Source of the DNA: an uncultured Roseburia sp.
GTDB taxonomy: Bacteria > Bacillota > Clostridia > Lachnospirales > Lachnospiraceae
Length of the DNA: 34,898 bases
NCBI GenBank assembly: GCA_947652855.1
Contig: CANTEO010000026.1
Location: 1-34,898, forward strand
Reading direction: 5' to 3'
The notes beneath the pieces were generated by a model that worked only from the letters and a program-made list of their open reading frames with translations, ran no database searches and had not been told where the DNA came from. Both the position numbers and the translations under genes were made by a program. Each line of letters opens with the position of its first letter. The first letter of the stretch is position 1. Below are positions 16,174 to 25,637 of this stretch, in pieces.

Positions 16174-16320
16174 GTCTGTAAAAGTATAAGAATGTGAGCC
16201 AAAGCCCCGGCGAGCATTTGATTATAGAAAGCCGCAGCGGAAATAACGTCCGGACATACGGGATTTTTGCTGCAAACCGTAGAATTTTGGCAGTTATGAT
16301 TCGTACAAGGAGGGAACTCA
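16174..16320 (+). promoter_or_regulatory. Structured leader of the rplM-rpsI operon
   Basis: The transcript begins with about 145 untranslated bases. A clear stem pairs GCAGCGGAAAT (16234-16244) with ATTTTTGCTGC (16263-16273), allowing two G-T pairs. An L13 leader that binds ribosomal protein is known in Firmicutes, and position and length agree. I cannot confirm a match to that family from memory. Confidence 0.5.
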
Positions 16321-16755
16321 ATGAAAACAGTTATGGTGAATCCCGCTACCATTGAGAGAAAATGGTATGTGGTTGATGCAGAAGGACAGACATTAGGCCG
16401 TTTGGCGTCTGAGGTCGCGAAAATATTGAGGGGAAAGCATAAGCCGATCTTTACGCCGCATATTGATGCGGGCGATTATGTGATCATTGTCAATGCGGAA
16501 AAGGTCAAAGTGACTGGAAAGAAGCTGGATCAGAAGATTTATTATCATCATACCGGTTATGTTGGCGGACTGAAGCAGACCAAGCTGAAAGATATGCTGG
16601 CAAAGCATCCGGAGCGCGTGCTGGAGCATGCGGTGAAGGGTATGCTCCCAAAAGGCCGTTTGGGAAGAGAGATGTACAGGAAGCTGTTTGTATACGATGG
16701 GCCGGAGCATAAGCACGCAGCTCAGAAACCAGAAGTGTTGACATTTAATCGGTAA
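16321..16755 (+). CDS. rplM: 50S ribosomal protein L13
   Basis: A 144-aa protein of the large ribosomal subunit that binds 23S rRNA early in assembly. It carries the family signatures WYVVDAEGQTLGRLAS near the N-terminus, HIDAGDYVIIVNAEKV in the middle and GMLPKGRLGR towards the C-terminus. Length is normal. A strong AAGGAGG lies before the ATG. It is cotranscribed with rpsI 14 bases downstream, the usual bacterial pair. Confidence 0.98.
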   Translation: MKTVMVNPATIERKWYVVDAEGQTLGRLASEVAKILRGKHKPIFTPHIDAGDYVIIVNAEKVKVTGKKLDQKIYYHHTGYVGGLKQTKLKDMLAKHPERVLEHAVKGMLPKGRLGREMYRKLFVYDGPEHKHAAQKPEVLTFNR

Positions 16756-16769
16756 GGAGGTAAATCACA

Positions 16770-17162
16770 TTGGCGAATTCAAGATATTATGGAACAGGAA
16801 GAAGGAAAACATCTGTAGCCAGGGTATATTTAATTCCGGGCACAGGCAAGGTTACAATCAATAAAAGGGAAATGGATGACTATTTTGGCCTGGAGACCTT
16901 AAAGGTGATCGTTCGCCAGCCGCTTGTCGTGACAGACACAGTCGGTAAGTTTGACGTAAAGGTGAATGTGAAGGGCGGCGGCTATACGGGCCAGGCGGGA
17001 GCCATCCGCCATGGCATCTCAAGGGCCCTGCTTCAGGTGGATGCGGATTACAGGCCTGTTTTGAAGTCAAACGGATTCCTGACCCGTGACCCGAGGATGA
17101 AGGAGAGGAAGAAGTACGGCCTCAAGGCAGCGCGTCGGGCGCCGCAGTTCTCCAAGAGATAA
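16770..17162 (+). CDS. rpsI: 30S ribosomal protein S9
   Basis: A 130-aa small-subunit protein whose C-terminal tail reaches the P-site tRNA. Signatures are YYGTGRRKTSVARV at the N-terminus, GGGYTGQAGAIRHGISRAL in the middle and the terminal QFSKR. The start codon is TTG at 16770, fixed by AAGGAGG 9 bases upstream and by the conserved N-terminus; there is no nearby ATG. Confidence 0.98.
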   Translation: MANSRYYGTGRRKTSVARVYLIPGTGKVTINKREMDDYFGLETLKVIVRQPLVVTDTVGKFDVKVNVKGGGYTGQAGAIRHGISRALLQVDADYRPVLKSNGFLTRDPRMKERKKYGLKAARRAPQFSKR

Positions 17163-17193
17163 GCAGAACAATGATGTAAATGCAAGAATATGG

Positions 17194-17222
17194 ACTCCGC
17201 AGGTTTTCCTGCGGAGTTTTTG
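17194..17222 (+). terminator. Terminator after rpsI
   Basis: A perfect 10-bp stem, ACTCCGCAGG with CCTGCGGAGT, around a TTTT loop, followed by Ts. Confidence 0.93.
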
Positions 17223-17269
17223 CCGTTACATTTGAGGGATTTGCGAGACAAAATAGAGAAAGATATTGT

Positions 17270-17298
17270 TTGACAATCATTTTCATTCATCGTATAAT
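17270..17298 (+). promoter_or_regulatory. Perfect consensus promoter of the BspA-like gene
   Basis: TTGACA (17270-17275), exactly 17 bases, then TATAAT (17293-17298). Together with AAAGGAGG just before the ATG at 17338, it shows that 17338 is the true gene start. Confidence 0.9.
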
Positions 17299-17337
17299 AA
17301 ATAAATTCATAAATTACCAAAAAAAGGAGGACAAAGT

Positions 17338-20300
17338 ATGAGTAACAGAAAATTATGGATGCGGCTTACAGCGGCGGCGATGAGCGCAATGCTGATCCTT
17401 CCGGCATCCGCGGTTCGCGCATGGGGGGGGGTATTTTAAGGATTCCTACGAAGCCTCGGCATATGCGTCTGGCGTGCAGGATGCGGAGGGGTTCGTCATT
17501 GCAGACGGCGTACTGACGGACTACAAGGGCAGCGCGGCGGAAATTACGATTCCATCCACAGTGAGGGAGATTGGCGCGGGCGCTTTTCGTGACAAGTCAG
17601 CTTTGACGGGCGTGACGATTCCGTCTACAGTGACGAAAATTGGAAGTGAGGCGTTTCGGAATTGCAGGAATTTGGAGAGCGTCTCGATTGCGGAGGGCGT
17701 GACAGAGATCGGGGCTTCTGCTTTTTATTCTTGTGCAAAATTAGTAAGCGTAACAATCCCGAAAAGCATGACAGGCATTGAAGCAAGCGTGTTTGAACAG
17801 TGCAGCAGCTTGGCGGAGGTGAATCTTTCGGAAAGCGTCACGAGCATTGGCGCGCGGGCTTTTTTTGATTGTGGGGCGCTGCAGGGCATATCGTTTCCAT
17901 CTGGCCTGACTGAAATTGGAGAAAAGGCGTTTTGCCGCTCTGGCCTTACCGATGTGACGATTCCGTCTCAGGTGACGGCGATTGGGCTTCGGGCATTTGC
18001 GGCTTCAGACGGTTACGGCAGTTCTTATAGCGATGTCCATTTGAAGCGTGTGACGGTAGAGGAAGGCGTGACGGCGCTTGGGGAAGGGATGTTTGCCGGC
18101 CAAGGGAAGTTAGAGAGCCTTTCTCTTTCTGCCAGCTTAAAGAAGATTGGAGGATATGCATTTTATAATTGCAGCGGCTTAACGGGCATATCGTTTCCAT
18201 CTGGCCTGACTGAAATTGGGGCAAGCGCGTTTTCTGGCTGCAGCGGCTTGCTGGCTATTGCGATCCCGGAGGGCGTGACAGAGATTGGGAGATATGCGTT
18301 TTATAGATGCAGCGGCCTAAAAGGGATATCCATCCCAGAAGGCGTGACGGCGCTTGGCGAAGGGATGTTTGCCGACTGCACTAATTTGGTGAGCATTGCC
18401 CTTCCGTCCGTTGTGACGGAGATTGGAAATTCTGCGTTTTCTGGCTGCGGCAGCCTTTCATCTATTCGGCTTCCAGAGGGCGTGACGAGGATTGGGAGCG
18501 CTGCATTTGAAAATTGCGGTAAGCTGGTAAGCCTTAGGATTCCGGCAAGCGTGACAGGGATTGGGGACGGCGCCTTTCGCAGCAGCGGCTTAATCAGCAT
18601 TGTGCTTCCAGAAGGCGTGACGGAAATTGGATCAAATGCATTTTATGGGTGCGGCAGCCTTGTGAGCGTGACAGTGCCGGAAGGCGTGACGGGCATTGCG
18701 CCGCATACTTTTTACCGTTGCCCCAAATTGACGACGGTGAAGCTTCCAAACAGCTTGACGGGCATTGGGGATTCTGCGTTTTACGAATGTACCGGCATTC
18801 GGGGCATTACGGTTCCGGATCAGGTAGAGAGCATTGGAAATTCTGCGTTTTATGGATGCGGCGGCATGACGGACATTTCGCTTTCATCAGGCTTAAAGAG
18901 CATTGGGACATATGCGTTCTATAATTGCGGCAGCTTAAAAAATGTTTCGATTCCAGAAGGCGTGACAGAAATTGGGGAATACGCATTTCAGAATTGCAGC
19001 GGCATGACGGGCGTTGCGCTTTCGTCTGCTATGCAGAGCATTCAAAGGCACACGTTTGACGGCTGCAGCAGCCTTGTGGAAGTGACGGTTCCGTCTGGAG
19101 TGGAAACAATTGGCGAGTATGCGTTTCAGAATTGCGCCGCGCTGAAGAAGGTGACGATAGAGCCTGGCGTGAAAAGCATTGAAGATTGTGCATTTTACCA
19201 ATGCAGCGCATTGGAGGGCGTTATGATTCCGGAAGGGGCGCTAAGCATCGGGGCGTACGCGTTTAATGGCGGAGAAGTCGGCAGCGCCATAAAAACGGTG
19301 GCGATTCCATCTACCGTGTCCGCGATCGGACAGTACGCGTTTCACAATAGCGGCTCCATGACGGATATTTTGGTTGCGGAAGGCAATAAGACGTATGAGA
19401 GTGAGGACGGATGCCTGTACGATAAAGGCAAGACGACGTTAATCCATTGTCCGGGCGGAAAAGAGGAAGTGGCGGTTTCTCAAGCCGTGATGACGATTGG
19501 GGGATATGCGTTTTCGGACTGCAGCAATCTGATGAGCGTTGAGATCCCGGAAAACGTGCAGACGATCGGAAAGGGCGCATTTTCCGGAAGCTCCCTGCGA
19601 AGGATACGGATTGCAGAGGGCGTAACAAGCATTGGGGAATACGCGTTTTCGGACTGTAAGGATTTGATTGCGGTTTCGGTTCCGGCCAGCGTAGTGAGCA
19701 TTGGGAGCGGCGTGTTTAGTAATTGCAATGAAGCCCTGACGATTTATGCGCAGGAAGGCTCCTATGTGCAGGAATATGTGGGAACTGATATTCGCCTTTC
19801 GTTGGAAGGAATGCCTGACGCAAAGAATCTGTCGGAATGCACGGTTACGGTCAGCCCGGAGGAGTTTGACTATGACGGCCAGGCCAAAGAGCCTGCGGTG
19901 GCGGTGAAGGATGGGGACATTGACCTTGTGCAGGGGACAGATTACTCGGTTGCATACAAAGACAATAAAGACGCTGGAACAGCAAGCGCCATCGTAACCG
20001 GGGAAGGGAATTATATAGGAAGGAAGACGGTTCCTTTCGTGATCCATCCGGTGCGCACGCCGCTGACAAGCGAGGGGATTGCCATTGCAGTCAGCCCGGA
20101 GAGCTTTGACTATGACGGGACGGCCAGGGAGCCTGCGGTGACGGTGACAGACGGCGGCATGACGCTGACGCAAGGGACGGATTACGAACTGACCTATACA
20201 GATAATATAGAGCCGGGAACGGCGAAGGTAACGATAACAGGAATTGGAAATTACATGGGGAGCGTAGAGAGGACGTTTGAGATCCGCAATGCCGTCATTG

Positions 20301-23023
20301 CGCCGGCCTCGGTCGCGATCGTCCCGGATCAGGCGGAGCTTGCAATTGGAGGCACGCTGCAAATGCTGGCGACAGTCAGCCCTGCAAATGTGGAGGACGT
20401 GACGTTTTCGTGGTCTACAGATCGGGAGGACGTCGCGAAGGTGACAAGAGACGGCCTGGTGACGGCTGTTGCAGAAGGCGTGGCGAATGTCCGCGTCATT
20501 CTGGAGGGGACGGAGCTTTCTGCGGATGCGCAGGTTACAGTGATAAAGAAGCAGGGTTCGGTGACGCCGGAAGATCCTGATTTCAGGATAGAAGGCGGGA
20601 TGCTGAAGGAATACACAGGAACGGAGAAGGACGTTGTGATTCCGGAAGGCGTGACGAGTATTGGAGACAGGGCGTTTCAGAATTGCAATGACGTGACAAG
20701 CGTGACGATTCCGGCAGGCGTGAAAGAAATCGGCAATTCGGCATTTATGAAATGCATCAGCCTAAAGGAAGTCCATTTGCCTATGGGGCTGGAGCGGATT
20801 GGGGACGGAGCGTTCTCCTTCTGCGGCAGCCTGACGGCCATCACGCTTCCAGAGAGCGTTGTAAGCATAGGCGCACATATGTTTTTTGGCTGTGAGAGCA
20901 TTACAAGCGTGACGGTTCCGGCAGGCGTGGAAGACATAGGAATACGGGCATTCGCGCATTGCGCAAGCCTTGCCGAAATCAACGTCGCGGAGGGAAACGG
21001 CGCATATGTCAGCGTGGACGGCTGCTTATATGACAAGGGCATGACGACGCTGATCTGCTGCCCTGGGGCGAAAAGCGCGTATACGTTCCCAGAGGGCGTG
21101 ACGGAAGTAGGGCAGAATGCATTTGACGGCTGCGGCGCATTGACGGGCATTGAGATCCCGGCGGATGTAGAGGCGATTGGGGCGGCTGCGTTCCTTAGCT
21201 GCATCAGCCTTGCCGAAATCAACGTCGCGGAGGGAAACGGCGCATATGTCAGCGTGGACGGCTGTTTGTATGACAAGGGCATGACGACGCTGATCTGCTG
21301 CCCCGGGGCAAAGGATGCGGTTGACCTGCCGGAAAGCGTGACGAAAATTGGCAACGACGCGTTTGACAATTGTAGGGGCTTGACGTCCATTGCCCTCCCG
21401 GCAGGCGTGACGGAAATTGGCAGCTATGCGTTCTGTGAGTGCAGCGGGCTTACTCAGATTACGCTTTCAGAGAGCCTGCGGCGGATTGGGGATCTGGCGT
21501 TTATAGATTGCGTCAGCCTTGCGCGCGTGGAGATTCCGTCCGGCGTGGAGGAGCTTGGGATCCAGGTGTTTGACGGCTGCGTCAGCTTAAAGGCGGCCGT
21601 CATCCCTGAGAGCGTAACGTCTATCGGGCGGCTCGCGTTTCAAGACTGTGAAAACGTAACTATTTATGGAAAAGAAGGATCTTATGCGCAGGCATATGCG
21701 CAGGAGAACGGAGTGCCTTTCTCATCCGAAGGGGATATTTCGGAGGATCCGAAGAAAGATTTATCAGATTGCAAAGTGACGTTAAAATTAGAGAGCCTGG
21801 TGTATGACGGCAAGGCGAAGGAGCCTGCGGTGACGGTGACGGACGGCGGCTTGGCTTTGACGGAAGGCACGGACTATACGGTAGAATACCGGAATAATGT
21901 GGAGCCTGGGACGGCGAGCGTGATCCTGACCGGAGCCGGGAAGTACAAAGGGAGCGTAACGAGGAAATTTGAGATTTTGGAGGAAGGCGAGAAGGACATA
22001 TCGGAATGCGAGGTCACGCTTAGCGAGTATACATTTGTCAGCGACGGCTCGGAGAAGAAGCCTGCGGTGACAGTGACAGACGGCGATAAGACGCTGCAGG
22101 AAGACGTAGACTATGATCTGTCCTACGAGGACAATATTGACCCAGGCACGGCGACGGTGACGGTTTATGGCAAGGGCGTCTACGGTGGGGAAGTCACGGT
22201 AGAGTTTACGATTGAGGAAGGCTCCTGGCAGGATCCGAAAGAGCTGTATAACTGTCAGGTCATTGTAAGCCCTCTGGTTTTTACCTATGACAAGATGGAG
22301 AAGACGCCAGCCGTTACGGTAAAGGATGGCAGCGTGACGCTGACGCAGGGAAAGGACTATACGGTAGAGTACGACGACAACATTGACGCCGGGACGGCGA
22401 AGGCCGCCGTCACGGGGATAGGAGGCTACACCGGAACCGTGGTGAGGAGCTTCACGATTCAGAAAGCCGTTCCGGTGATTGACTGCGACGCGCTGTATGA
22501 GGCGGAAGAAGGGGAAGGCTCCTTTGACCTGGATGCGGATCTTGAGAGCTCGGAGGGCGTGCTTTCCTATTCGACTTCAAACAGCAACGTCGTGACAGTG
22601 AGCCGGAGCGGGACGGTGAACGTGAAGGGGCCAGGCGTGGCGGCCATCATAGTCAGCGTGGGCGCTACGGAGAACTATGAGGCGGGCAGCGTGACGGCTG
22701 CCGTGGAGGTCAGCCCCAAGAAACAGAAGATGTCCACGATTAAGGCGCTAAGCGGAAGAAAGCTGAAGGTGAGCTTTAGGAGGAACGCGAAGGCGACAGG
22801 ATACATCGTGCAGTACAGCACAGACAAGAAATTCAAGAAAAACACGAAGACGATGCCGCGCATCAAGAATAACAAGAAGACGTCGGTGACGACGCCGAAG
22901 CTAAAGAAGGGCAGGCGGTATTACGTGAGGGTGCGCTCGTACAAGACCGTAAAGGTGGGCGGAAAGGATAAGACGCTGTACGGAGAATGGAGCGCGAAGA
23001 AGAATAAGAAAGTGAAGGAATAA
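17338..23023 (+). CDS. BspA-like LRR_5 surface protein, frame broken at a G9 tract (probable phase-variable, OFF)
   Basis: The true start at 17338 encodes a classic signal peptide (LTAAAMSAMLILPASAVRA) but stops at TAA 17437-17439. The long frame (open through 17474 to 23023) has no promoter or ribosome site of its own; its first GTG at 17474 is not a credible start. One G fewer in the run at 17423-17431 joins both frames into a 1,894-aa secreted protein. Joined numbering: LRR_5 repeats of about 23 residues (50-790); two MBG/YDG-like repeats with the core FDYDG (835-980); a bacterial Ig-like Big_2 domain (985-1065); a second LRR_5 block (1080-1450); three more MBG-like repeats (1470-1720); an Ig-like domain; and a basic FnIII-like C-terminus (1800-1894). 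Such proteins bind host matrix or other cells. No LPXTG is seen. A sequencing error is the alternative to phase variation. Confidence 0.85.
17423..17431 (+). repeat. Poly-G tract (9 G) at the signal peptide junction
   Basis: Nine consecutive Gs directly follow the signal peptidase region. With nine the frame meets TAA six bases later; with eight the frame continues into the whole LRR protein. Homopolymeric G runs in surface-protein genes are typical slipped-strand contingency loci. Confidence 0.9.
20966..21060 (+). repeat. Near-identical direct repeat, copy 1
   Basis: About 95 bases repeated 240 bases later (21206-21300) with two differences. It encodes the LRR-capping segment AEINVAEGNGAYVSVDGCL. 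This points to recent duplication or gene conversion inside the BspA-like gene. Confidence 0.85.
21206..21300 (+). repeat. Near-identical direct repeat, copy 2
   Basis: Second copy of the segment at 20966-21060, offset exactly 240 bases (80 codons), so recombination between the copies would keep the frame. Confidence 0.85.
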
Positions 23024-23042
23024 TAGGTTATGGTTCGTCATG

Positions 23043-23066
23043 GGAGGGGCAAATGCCCCTCCTGTT
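23043..23066 (+). terminator. Terminator after the BspA-like gene
   Basis: GGAGGGGC (23043-23050) with GCCCCTCC (23055-23062) around AAAT, then TGTTTATA. The T-tract is weak. Confidence 0.65.
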
Positions 23067-23108
23067 TATATTATTGAAAAAAAAGTAGGTTTTTACTGGA
23101 AAAGGCGC

Positions 23109-23114
23109 TATAAT
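23109..23114 (+). promoter_or_regulatory. -10 element before the chemoreceptor
   Basis: TATAAT stands about 70 bases before the chosen start. The -35 at 17-base spacing (TAGGTT) is poor and I see no clear flagellar sigma-28 promoter. Confidence 0.4.
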
Positions 23115-23180
23115 ACTATAGAACATCATTTACATAATAAAAATCTTTTTAAAGATGCAGAAAGAGAGGTTTATCGTGAA

Positions 23181-25205
23181 ATGAAAGATGAGGCACAACA
23201 AAAAAAGAGACGGTTCAATCGGAAGGCGTCCCGCAAGGACGATACGGAAATGACTACCATACAGGATGAGATCAAGAGAGAGATTATCCGCCTGGTGCTG
23301 ATATCGTTAGGGATTGTGGGCATTGTTTCGGCCGCGCTCAATTACTTTTCCACGACCCGGACGCTGTCATTGACGTTACGGGAGGAGGCGGAAACCTCGG
23401 CTGATGTGATGGAAGAGACGCTTCGCGCGGAGATGAACCTGGTTGAGGTCATAGGGACGATCGCCAGGCTTAGCAATGAGGAAATTCCTGCGGAGGAAAG
23501 AAAAACGCTTGTGGAAGGCTATAAAAAGAATTATGGATGGGAGTCCATTTTGGTTACGGACGAGGCTGGCATTGACAGGCTTGGCTCGGAACGGGACGTA
23601 AGCAGGGAAACGTATTTTGAAGAGGCGATGTCAGAAGAGTCGGTCGTGGGGGACCCCCATTATGATTCAGAACTGGATAAAATGCTGCTGACAATTGCTG
23701 TCCCGCTTTGGGAAAACGGCGTGCAGAACACGAAGACAGTGGGTTCTGTCGTTGTTGAAATGGATATGGCGAAGCTTTCTGAAATTATTCAGGAAATCGA
23801 AGTGAGTGAAAACGGAGCGGCGTTTGTCCTGGATTCCAATGCGAATATCATCGCGCACCATGATTACAGCCTGGTTTCCAAAATGTCAGAGACGGCTTCC
23901 GCGAAAAGCCTTACAAAAGTGGAATCCAATATGATCGCGGGTCAGACGGGCTTTCAAAATTACAGTCAGGGCGGAAAGATGATGTTTATCGCATATGCTC
24001 CGATTTCGTATAATGGCTGGAGCCTTGCGGTTTATGCGCCGATCATGGATTATATGATGATGTCGGTCGTAAGCATTGTGCTGATTGTTGTTATGCTGAT
24101 CGTTTTCTGCGTTGTTGCGGTTAAGGTTGCAAGAAAGATTGGCGTCGCGTTGGGAGAGCCGATCAATTTATGCGCAGACCGCCTAAAGCTTTTGGCGGAT
24201 GGCGATTTGGAGGCGCCGATTCCTGAAATACATACAAAAAATGAAACCATGGTTTTGGCGGATTCTACCAAAATTATTGTGGAGCGCCTGAATGCCATTA
24301 TAGGGGACGCTTCTTATGTCTTAAAAGAAATGGCTGGCGGTAATTTTAATGTGAAGACGCGAATTGGCTATGACGCTTATGTCGGCGCATTTCAGGAGCT
24401 GATCGCATCCATGCGGACGTTAAATATAGACTTAAGCCAGACATTAAAGGAGATTAATGACGCATCTTCTCAGGTAGACGTAGGGGCCGCCCAGATGGCG
24501 GAAAGCGCGCAGAGCCTTGCGACTGGCGCAACGGAGCAGGCAGGCTCCACGGAGGAGCTGTTGGCGACGGTTTCCGATGTCACTGTCCATGTGGAGGAGA
24601 ATGCAAGGGCGACGGACAATGCCCATGAAAAGGCGAAGGCAATGGCGCACGTGGCGAAAATCAGTCAGGATAAGATGCAGGACTTGACGCAGGCGATGAA
24701 TAAGATAGAGGAAACGTCTGTCAAAATTGGGGATATCATTGAGAATATAGAAGATATCGCTTCACAGACGAATCTGCTGTCGTTAAATGCAGCAATTGAA
24801 GCCGCAAGGGCAGGCGAAGCCGGAAAGGGCTTTGCGGTAGTTGCGGATCAGATTCGAAAATTAGCGGATCAGACGGCAGAATATGCGGTAGACACGCGTA
24901 AGCTGATTGAGGCGTCCATATCTGAGGTGGACAGCGGCGGGAAGATCACCAAGGACACGGCAGATCAGCTGGATAAAGTAATGGAGGGCCTGGATGAGAT
25001 TCTCATAGTCGTCGGCGAGGTCAGGTCAGCCTCAGATAAGCAGGCGGTGGCGATTAAGGAGATTGAGCAGGGCGTGGCGCAGATTACATCCGTTGTGGAA
25101 AATAATTCAGCTGCGGCTGAGGAGACCTCTGCAATCAGCGAGGAGCTTTCGGCGCAGTCGGAGGGCCTGCATTCGCTGGTACAGCATTTTCAGCTTAGGG
25201 AATAG
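23181..25205 (+). CDS. Methyl-accepting chemotaxis protein with Cache-like sensor
   Basis: A membrane chemoreceptor that would control CheA through its cytoplasmic tip. TM1 is at about 36-57, with an extracellular Cache-like ligand domain (58-288) containing the region RETYFEEAM and the stretch FVLDSNANIIAHHD. TM2 is at 290-315, followed by HAMP (315-370), a second HAMP-like helical unit (375-430) and the signalling rod. The conserved hairpin tip ASQTNLLSLNAAIEAARAG is near 527-545. The start at 23181 is preferred: AAAGAGAGG lies about 11 bases upstream, while the frame's upstream ATG at 23040 sits at the base of the preceding gene's terminator. The product is 674 aa. No other chemotaxis or flagellar gene is in the window. 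The ligand is unknown. Confidence 0.92.
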   Translation: MKDEAQQKKRRFNRKASRKDDTEMTTIQDEIKREIIRLVLISLGIVGIVSAALNYFSTTRTLSLTLREEAETSADVMEETLRAEMNLVEVIGTIARLSNEEIPAEERKTLVEGYKKNYGWESILVTDEAGIDRLGSERDVSRETYFEEAMSEESVVGDPHYDSELDKMLLTIAVPLWENGVQNTKTVGSVVVEMDMAKLSEIIQEIEVSENGAAFVLDSNANIIAHHDYSLVSKMSETASAKSLTKVESNMIAGQTGFQNYSQGGKMMFIAYAPISYNGWSLAVYAPIMDYMMMSVVSIVLIVVMLIVFCVVAVKVARKIGVALGEPINLCADRLKLLADGDLEAPIPEIHTKNETMVLADSTKIIVERLNAIIGDASYVLKEMAGGNFNVKTRIGYDAYVGAFQELIASMRTLNIDLSQTLKEINDASSQVDVGAAQMAESAQSLATGATEQAGSTEELLATVSDVTVHVEENARATDNAHEKAKAMAHVAKISQDKMQDLTQAMNKIEETSVKIGDIIENIEDIASQTNLLSLNAAIEAARAGEAGKGFAVVADQIRKLADQTAEYAVDTRKLIEASISEVDSGGKITKDTADQLDKVMEGLDEILIVVGEVRSASDKQAVAIKEIEQGVAQITSVVENNSAAAEETSAISEELSAQSEGLHSLVQHFQLRE

Positions 25206-25227
25206 AGATGAATGATAGAACGTAGAA

Positions 25228-25258
25228 AGGAGGCGGCATAAGGCCGCCTTCTTTTTTT
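25228..25258 (+). terminator. Terminator after the chemoreceptor
   Basis: GGCGGC (25232-25237) pairs with GCCGCC (25243-25248), followed by TTC and seven Ts. Confidence 0.88.
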
Positions 25259-25296
25259 AGGTGAAACGTGTCGCAGAAAGCTTTTAAAAAGAATAG

Positions 25297-25325
25297 TTGA
25301 CAAATGTTTCCATCTGTAATATACT
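25297..25325 (+). promoter_or_regulatory. Promoter of the fatty-acid synthesis operon
   Basis: TTGACA (25297-25302), 17 bases, then TATACT (25320-25325). The operator array begins 7 bases downstream, over the expected transcription start. Confidence 0.88.
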
Positions 25326-25332
25326 TTGCCTA

Positions 25333-25369
25333 TCAAATAATTTGACAATCAAAATATTTGAGCATCAAA
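25333..25369. promoter_or_regulatory. FabT-like operator array
   Basis: Five alternating half-sites sit exactly 8 bases apart: TCAAA (25333), TTTGA (25341), TCAAA (25349), TTTGA (25357), TCAAA (25365). They form two full sites TTTGA-N3-TCAAA (25341-25353 and 25357-25369), the form known for streptococcal FabT. The position at and after +1 predicts repression by the MarR-type protein encoded at the operon's end. Confidence 0.8.
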
Positions 25370-25403
25370 TTAATATTAACGAATATGTTTAAAGGAGAGG
25401 ACC

Positions 25404-25637
25404 ATGTTAGAGAAATTAAAATCCATTATTTCAGAGCAGCTTAGCGTTGATGAGGACAAGATTGGGGCAGAGAGCAATTTTAAAGACGATTTGGGCGCGG
25501 ACTCCCTGGACTTATTTGAGCTTGTGATGAGCCTTGAGGAAGAGTTTGGCGTAGAGATTCCGTCCGAGGACTTGGAGAAGATCGCGACGGTAAGCGATGT
25601 GATGGAATACTTAAAAGAAAAAGGTGTGGATGCATAA
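25404..25637 (+). CDS. acpP: Acyl carrier protein
   Basis: A 77-aa acidic carrier that holds growing acyl chains on a 4'-phosphopantetheine. The attachment site is S34 in GADSLDLFEL. The four-helix length and acidity are normal. AAAGGAGAGG lies before the ATG. It is the first gene of the operon, downstream of the FabT-like sites. The stop codon directly abuts the fabK start. Confidence 0.97.
   Translation: MLEKLKSIISEQLSVDEDKIGAESNFKDDLGADSLDLFELVMSLEEEFGVEIPSEDLEKIATVSDVMEYLKEKGVDA

Noticed and set aside
17474..17476. GTG at 17474 as the true start of the LRR protein
   Set aside because: No ribosome site or promoter precedes it, and it would leave a secreted-type protein without a signal peptide.
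17500..19700. CRISPR-like periodicity
   Set aside because: The 69-base period is the 23-residue LRR_5 repeat in an open reading frame, not repeat-spacer structure.
19439..20362. Long minus-strand frames across the LRR gene
   Set aside because: Repetitive GC-rich coding repeats produce open antisense frames; no credible protein.
23040..23180. N-terminal extension of the chemoreceptor frame from ATG 23040
   Set aside because: The ATG lies at the base of the BspA-like gene's terminator hairpin, before the -10 element at 23109, and has no ribosome site.
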